Assembly (NCBI RefSeq): GCF_023278565.1
Contig: NC_064682.1
Location: forward strand, 2,976,001 to 3,040,000
DNA length: 64,000 nt
DNA from: Colletotrichum lupini
Lineage: Eukaryota > Ascomycota > Sordariomycetes > Glomerellales > Glomerellaceae
Reading direction: 5' to 3'
The notes beneath the pieces were generated by a model, which worked only from the letters and a program-made list of their open reading frames with translations, did not search any database and was not told the DNA's origin. Each line of letters opens with the position of its first letter. The stretch's first letter is position 1. The translations under genes were made by a program, and so were the position numbers. Below are positions 58,507 to 64,000 of this stretch, piece after piece.

Positions 58507-59865
58507 ATGTCTCCCGAAGCACTGCCAAGCGAGCAATCGAGCGATCATGTTTCGCGGTCGCCTTCTCCCGACCAGGCACTTCAGGCAAGTCGTCAACAGC
58601 CATTCTGCGGATATAATTGTGTCACACGTGCCGTCTAGCTGATATAATGCCCAACTTAGACCCGCCGAGAGCGCAACCGCGAGGCCCAAAAAGTCTTTCG
58701 CAAACGCAAGCAAGCTGCGGAAGAGATCCAGGCAACCCGTCTGCAGCATCTAGAAACTACCGTCGCCAAGATGAGCACCGCGGTCGTTGAGCTTGTCGAC
58801 TGGATGCTGGACATTGAGGCGCTGAAGCAGGAAGTAGGGGTCTTGACGCGTATCCAGGAGATGGTGGCGCACGTGTTGGCTTTGGCTGACGATGCTGTGG
58901 CGTTGGAGGATGAGCTTCCGAAGAGGAGGAAGAGGAAGCTTAGAGAAGCGAAGCGAACTTCGATACAAAGTCTCGACTACAAAGATCATGCTGGTACGGG
59001 CATAGAAGAGGAGGATCCTTGTGCTATAGATAACACATCCCACGTGGCGTCTTCTCCGCAGGCAAACCCTCCGGCACCAGATCCTCCGACCCTGACACCA
59101 GACGACCAAATCCTATCCCATCTAACATCCTTAGCCTGCCGCCCAACCTCAGCCTCACTACCCCCATCCCTAGGAACCTTCCACTGCGGCTCAACAACCA
59201 CTCTCAGCCCAGACTCCTTCAGCTTCCGCCTCACACACACCTGCTTCACGCTAGGCTACCTCGTCCTCAGCAAATCCATCGACTCGCCTCTCCCTCACGG
59301 AGAAGAACCGCGCATCTTCAGCTCAACACTAAGATACCGTAACAGGGACGATATCATCACGAAAATGCGGTGGCTCGTCGGACCAGGCCAACATGAACTT
59401 CAGCAAGCCGCAGAATTACCCATGGGAGGGCGCTGGTACGGCGACGAATTTAGCTCCGAGGACCTGTCGCCGGAGAACCTCGACCTCTTTGAGAAGACGG
59501 CGCTAGCGGATGCTCGGCAGCCGCGGTTCCTGAGCGTTGCTGGTGTTGAGAGGCAGCTTATTGCGCTTGGTGCTCGGGTGGTGGATAAGGAGACGCTGGA
59601 GCTGAGGATGAGTGGGCCTTTGAAGTTGACTTCGGACGAGGGAAAGAAACGGTCTTTGGCGTCGGAGAGTTGGATTTTTGTGGATTGTTTCCCGCAGACG
59701 TTGCAGAGAAGGTCGAAGAAGACGTTTACGGTGCAGTTGAATATCACACTGCTGATTGCTAATTTGTCGAGGTGTGCGGTGTGTCTCATGAAAGGGCCGG
59801 GGTTCCCGAGGGATAAACTGAACAGGGCGATAGAAGATTCTGTGGTCATGGTTAATAGTGGTTGA
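58507..59865 (+). CDS. Yap/AP-1-type bZIP transcription factor, 427 aa
   Basis: Exon 1 is 58507-58584 (MSPEALPSEQSSDHVSRSPS), exon 2 is 58660-59865. The 75 bp intron begins GCAAGT directly after CAG and ends CTTAG; it keeps phase 0 and joins ALQ to TRRERNREAQKVFRKRK. That is a bZIP basic region with the N-x-x-A-Q-x-x-F-R signature of the fungal AP-1 (Yap) group. The zipper follows with heptad hydrophobics (IQATRLQHLETTVAKM, then VVELVDWMLDIEALKQEVGV). The central region is Pro/Ser/Thr-rich. The C-terminal ~250 residues contain the conserved block seen in many Ascomycota bZIPs, here FRLTHTCFTLGYLVLSKS and FLSVAGVERQLIALGARVV. Nuclear DNA-binding regulator; targets unknown. An alternative start at 58771 would remove the whole basic region and is rejected. 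Confidence 0.82.
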
Positions 59866-60247
59866 AGTGAATTATTTCGCAGCTGTTTGGCTCTCTCAGG
59901 TCATCGGCGTGATTGACATGGAGATCCCGCGTTGAGGGCGCCTTGGGAGACAGAGTTGGGATTGTCACTTGCAAGCGACTTTGCCCATGGATTGCCTGTC
60001 GCTTGAGAGAAGTCACTTATACTATGGAAGTAGGCGTTTCGTAATCGTCAAGGTCACATTTCTGGCTAGAGTAAACATCCTGAACCCCATATCCTGGATA
60101 GCACGACCCGCTGCGTTTGATCAGCTTTTCGGGAATGGTCGCTCCAAAACTAGGCCACCTTGATAAACCTCGTATGCCATGTGTCACTTGAAGATATCCG
60201 GGGAGCAGTGTGCACGAAATCTCAAAGCTTTGTGCTCGCTAGCCCAT
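59866..60247. other. Intergenic between convergent genes
   Basis: The 3' ends of the bZIP gene (plus) and the nuclear protein gene (minus) face each other. Nothing else seen. Confidence 0.5.
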
Positions 60248-61390
60248 TCACTCCGTCTCATCCATTGGTTCTCCATCAGTGCCAGCTGCCTGCTCCTCAG
60301 GATTGTCCACTTCCTCCTCATCCTCCAGATTGTCTTGAACGCCAGAGCTATCATTGTTCACCACCTCTGCAATCCTAGCCTCCTCTGTAGCAGCCTGCTG
60401 CGCCGCGGCAGCAGCCTTGGCTTCCGCGTGAATCCTCTTCTTCTTGTTGGACTTCTCGATGGCTGCAAGGGTCTTGCCCGCAGCTGCTCGGGCAGCGGCG
60501 CCAGTTCGATTGGCATACGGGAGCTCGAATGCAGCATTGGAGACTGCCTTGATGCCGATTTGAAGAGACTTGGCCTCGGCTAGGATTCCGTCGCGGATGT
60601 CCCTGTCGCCCTTGCTTGTGGTCTCTAGTTCGTTCACTGAGTCGATGAACGTCTTGACCATGTGCTGTAGAGTCATATGGCGAGCTGTGAGGAGGTTGAA
60701 GGCGGCCTTGGAGATGTAGCAATTATCATCATCCGCGAGTGTCTCTTTTCCAGGCACATAGCTGGAAGGTTCGAGTCTCTGGGTAGGCTGTGTGCCGAGG
60801 TCGGGACTGGCTCTGTCTTCGATGAGCTGTTCGAGGACTTCGTAGGTCTGGCCGACGAATGGGCTTCTTTTGTACGACCTGCTAGCTATGGGCATGTCAT
60901 CCGAGTCGGTGCTACCAGCATCGACGGTGGCACCAGTCTCGATATCGTCATCGGTCTCGATAGTCGCAACCGGCTCTCCGTCTTCTGTGTCCTGTATGAG
61001 AGACTTCGAGGGCTCCTCAACTTCAGGCTCAACAGCGTGACGCTCAGATTGAATTGTCGAGGTCTTCATGAACGGGTGATTTAGCTTGTGAGGTCGAGGG
61101 AAGGAGGCGAGCGGCGATGGAGTCATCAGCTTCGGGCTGTCCTGCTTTCGGTTTTTGCGCCAGCCCGATGGGTGAATATTGAGTTTCGTTTTCTTAGAAG
61201 GCTTCGGGGACTCTGGGGTCTGATTCCTTTTCATTGACCTCTTTCTCTTTTTTCTCTCGACGGAAGGAGAGTTCTCGGCCGCATATCTCGCGCTCAACAT
61301 GTGAGACGACGGAATGACCGCGGCTTCGTCCTCGGGCGAGGAAAGAATCGGAATGACTGATTCTTTCGCCATCTCGGGCCAACTGTTCAT
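60248..61390 (-). CDS. Hypothetical nuclear-type protein with basic and acidic low-complexity regions, 380 aa
   Basis: Single exon, ATG at 61390 (MNSWPEMAKESVIPILSSPE; a second ATG seven codons later is possible). Residues ~45-80 carry two basic clusters that look like a bipartite nuclear localisation signal (ERKKRKRSMKRNQ, KPSKKTKLN). The middle is acidic and Ser/Thr-rich (IETDDDIETGATVDAGSTDS). Residues ~225-300 form the only ordered-looking part (YISKAAFNLLTARHMTLQHM, then VKTFIDSVNELETT). A Lys/Ala-rich predicted coiled coil follows (AIEKSNKKKRIHAEAKAAAA). The tail is strongly acidic and ends in EPMDETE. No known domain recognised. Codon use is gene-like throughout, and opposite-strand frames are shadows. 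Confidence 0.75.
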   Translation of the reverse strand: MNSWPEMAKESVIPILSSPEDEAAVIPSSHMLSARYAAENSPSVERKKRKRSMKRNQTPESPKPSKKTKLNIHPSGWRKNRKQDSPKLMTPSPLASFPRPHKLNHPFMKTSTIQSERHAVEPEVEEPSKSLIQDTEDGEPVATIETDDDIETGATVDAGSTDSDDMPIASRSYKRSPFVGQTYEVLEQLIEDRASPDLGTQPTQRLEPSSYVPGKETLADDDNCYISKAAFNLLTARHMTLQHMVKTFIDSVNELETTSKGDRDIRDGILAEAKSLQIGIKAVSNAAFELPYANRTGAAARAAAGKTLAAIEKSNKKKRIHAEAKAAAAAQQAATEEARIAEVVNNDSSGVQDNLEDEEEVDNPEEQAAGTDGEPMDETE

Positions 61391-62116
61391 ACTTCACTGC
61401 GATGAGAAAGTCAACTTATTTGTGTTGGAGTAAAGCTCTGCGGGAGAGTGAGTCTCGCGGTGCGATGAGGTTGCCTGGGTGTTGTGAAATTTGTGTCCCC
61501 GAAGGAATAGAGAAAAGGCAAGGCTGTCAGAGAGACTTGGTGTCAGGAAGAGAAAAATTTGACAGTGATCGCTGAGAAATCATGGAATATTGGTACCTAT
61601 CCCGTCAAGCGATCTGAGAAGAAGCGCGGAAAGCCGTAGTTGTGTGAAGTGACGAAGGGGCAAGAAGGAGCAGCTAATGAGAAATTGAGGAGGGTAAGGA
61701 TGAAAAACCTTTGGTAAGAAAAGCGCTGCAAGAGACCCTTTGAAAAGATGACAAGACCATTCAAAATAGCGCAATGGTCTATGGGTTTTGATGAGAATTT
61801 AGTGTGACGGTGAGAGGGTTGAGTGAAGTGAAAGGTGAAGGGCGGCGAAGGTGAGTTGACAGTGGGTCATGTAACAATCAAATGTGAGATATCTGAGGCA
61901 TCTGGGGGAGAATCAGGTCTCTCTATCGCTCCTTCCGGTGGAAGACGAAGAAGCCCACTGTAGAAGGTACGCTTGTTCTGCTTTGAATTTTCCGAGCCCG
62001 TCTGCGACTGCCTAAAACCAAAAGTTTGGATCCCAAGGCCTCACGAACATGACATTGTAACATCTCCATTCCGGCGGTGAGACGTGTGACTGTGAGCGGT
62101 CACTCGAATGGGACCC
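61391..62116. other. Intergenic: promoter of nuclear-type gene
   Basis: Normal composition up to the sharp edge of the copia LTR at 62117. The frame at 61580-61774 is not protein-like. Confidence 0.5.
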
Positions 62117-62318
62117 TGTCGGATTGGAAGTCCAATTCGACCGCGGCATACAGCCGACTGCGCAGGGGCCAATTAGGGGCCCTATTTACGATTATCGTAG
62201 CTAGCCTAACCTACGGTTAGAACCTCCTTTTTATACCTACGTAGATATCTAGATAGTTTAATTAATCTCTTCGTTAACTACGGTTCGAACTAACTACTTT
62301 ATAATAAGGATATTAATA
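62117..62318 (+). repeat. 5' LTR of copia copy C
   Basis: Exactly 202 bp like both LTRs of copy A. Of all copies here it is the closest to the unmutated sequence in its first ~90 bases. Confidence 0.9.
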
Positions 62319-64000
62319 CTAATTAGTAATTAAATTCTATTATCGTAGATTAGTAAGGTATCTTACTACGCAAAAGAGATAACCTCTTAATACCGCACGG
62401 GATAGGAGATTCGTACTAATTAACTTTACGGAAGTAGACGAAAAAGGGGGCGATTTTTAAATACCGTACGGAATTAAGTAATTATAGCCCTTTACTACTT
62501 ACGAGAGGTCGACGTTTATTATGTTAAACTACGTTAATTAACGGAACCGCTTAAGCGACTAGTTTTTTACTATCGCCTTAAGTAGCCTTTTTACTAAATA
62601 ACTTTTCCGCAGCCGGCCCGCGATTAGAAATTAACTAGTTAAATTAGTAAAAAGAAATACTTACGCAGCGACTACTTACCTAGTTAATTAGCGCAACGGG
62701 CGAGCTCGATAGTACGGTATAAAAGAGCACCGCGCGATTAAAAAAAGGGATTTCTAAACGTAAATATTCTTAGTTAGCGTAGTAAGAAGCGTATAGGAGT
62801 TATTAAGCTAAGAGATTTACGGTATATAGAAAAAGTCTACTACTACTAGGATCTTATAAGTACGACCTTAAGCTCGCGATTTAAACGACCTCCCCGTAGC
62901 TCCCTTAACTACCCCCTAAGTATTATTTAGGAATATAGTATAGGGGACGGTCTAACGAGGGAGGAGGGGATTTAGAAATTACGGAGAGCACGAGGCTTAG
63001 GAGGCTAGAAGTATACGGAAAAGCGGAAATCGGTAACTAGTAAAGATCCCGAGACTAATTATTATATCGTCCTATAGTAATATAAACGTCTGCCGCTACT
63101 ATTAGAAAAAGGAACTACTAAAACCTACCTTTTTATACTAGATAAAAAGGAGGATCTTAATAGGTACGATAGCTAGCGATTTAGAAGGGTAGTAGTAATT
63201 ATTAGAGAGGGTAGAAACAAGAGTAGTAGCGAGACGGCGAGAGGAAGTAGGAATCTCTTAGACCCTAATAAATTTATTAAGTAACGAAAGTACGGATTTA
63301 TTATAACCGGCGCGCGGATTAAATATATCCCTATTAAGATTAAATACGCTAATAATTACTAATATAGGTATAAGCTAGGGTATAACCCTTAGCAAGTTAG
63401 AGTAAAGAAGGAGAGAGCGAAACCCGATCCTAAATAGAATCCTTATCTTTTATAAGTAGGTAAATATTAACCCGGATTATTAGGGGACGTAGATATATAA
63501 AATCGCGGATTAGTTTAACGGCGAGTAAATTAACGCGGTATTAATCTATTTAACTAAGGTCTATAAGAAAAAGGGGCTATAGGGGTAACCCCTATTTTAT
63601 AAGATCGTAGACGACCTTAGTTATTAGCTAGACGAATAGTTCGTAAGCGTAAGCTTAGGAATTATAAAAGCGGTTAATAGATTCTTCTATAGGCGAGGGG
63701 TACTACTAGCGTAATTATAATTACGAGAACTTTACGAAATCTTAGTAGCGACGATTATAGAGGAGGAATTCGTAATATGGACCTAGGTATAAGTTAATAG
63801 GGCGTATAATCGCTTTAACGAATTTAAAAAAAGGGTAAACGACCCAGATTTCCTTTTTATAATTACTAACGGTAATTTATCGTTATAGAAGGATATATAG
63901 AGGTAAAATATAGTACTAGAAGTATAATAATTAATAATTCTACCTATTTCGATTTATAGCTCGTCGCCGCTACTAATGCGAAATTTGGTGCTAATTAGCT
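62117..64000 (+). mobile_element. Ty1/copia retrotransposon, RIP-mutated, runs off window (copy C)
   Basis: 5' LTR 62117-62318 (202 bp, begins TGTCGGATTGG, ends TATTAATA), same family as copies A and B and in the orientation of B. The internal sequence follows B, including the block absent from A. Near 62972-62980 it jumps ~0.6 kb ahead relative to the ancestral element at a short shared ATTTAGA, an internal deletion. After that it is colinear with B through the gag region to the window end. RIP is milder than in A and B (more CpA/TpG kept), and the outer half of the LTR is nearly intact. The 3' end and target duplication lie outside the window. Confidence 0.88.

Overview
The window is a piece of the genome of a filamentous ascomycete (Pezizomycotina). 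The evidence is the gene structure (51-77 bp GT-AG introns with CTAAC/CTGAC-like branch sites), the families present (HET-ankyrin, DUF3433, GMC oxidoreductase, Yap-type bZIP, small secreted proteins) and the transposon families (Tad-like LINE, chromodomain Ty3/gypsy, Ty1/copia, Fot1/pogo, hAT, MULE). The sequence has two compartments. One is ordinary gene-bearing DNA. The other is very AT-rich, almost without CpA/TpG and full of TpA and in-frame stops, the mark of repeat-induced point mutation (RIP). I cannot name the genus from the sequence.

Layout: 1-2136, partial DUF3433 membrane protein (minus). 3559-4005, NTF2/SnoaL-like gene with an in-frame stop. 5263-6437, small membrane protein with a 770 bp intron. 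7461-8138 and 15418-16091, a dispersed array of an undescribed ~27 bp motif, cut in two by a complete 6.85 kb Ty1/copia element (8442-15286, 202 bp LTRs, 5 bp TSD). 16150-16929, an eroded gene next to a 584 bp MULE-type MITE with a 9 bp TSD. 19100-23504, a small secreted cysteine-rich protein gene broken by two hAT elements. 25349-27068, a secreted GMC oxidoreductase (minus). 28029-37078, a HET-ankyrin gene split by a 3'-truncated copia copy (28945-34799). 37.3-50.0 kb, a RIP-mutated Tad-like LINE carrying a nested chromodomain gypsy (38897-45218). 50944-51498, a second small secreted protein. 51701-57711, an HpcH/HpaI aldolase gene in two separated halves, with a Fot1-like transposon (52383-54269) and a membrane-protein gene (54374-56179) between them. 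58507-59865, a bZIP regulator with a probable GC-AG intron. 60248-61390, a nuclear-type protein of unknown function (minus). 62117 to the window end, a third copia copy.

The main theme is transposon damage to genes typical of fungal interaction: a secreted candidate effector, a HET-ankyrin recognition-type gene and an aldolase gene all appear broken. Target-site duplications are readable at five elements (copia A, gypsy, Fot1, MULE MITE, both hATs), which makes insertion order and original gene structures inferable. The longer elements are heavily RIP-mutated. The short ones (439 bp hAT derivative, 584 bp MITE, 514 bp solo-LTR candidate) are much less so, consistent with a length threshold for RIP or with younger insertions.

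No rRNA gene, intact tRNA gene, CRISPR array or bacterial-type operon was seen. The most unusual unexplained structure is the 27 bp motif array around the first copia element.
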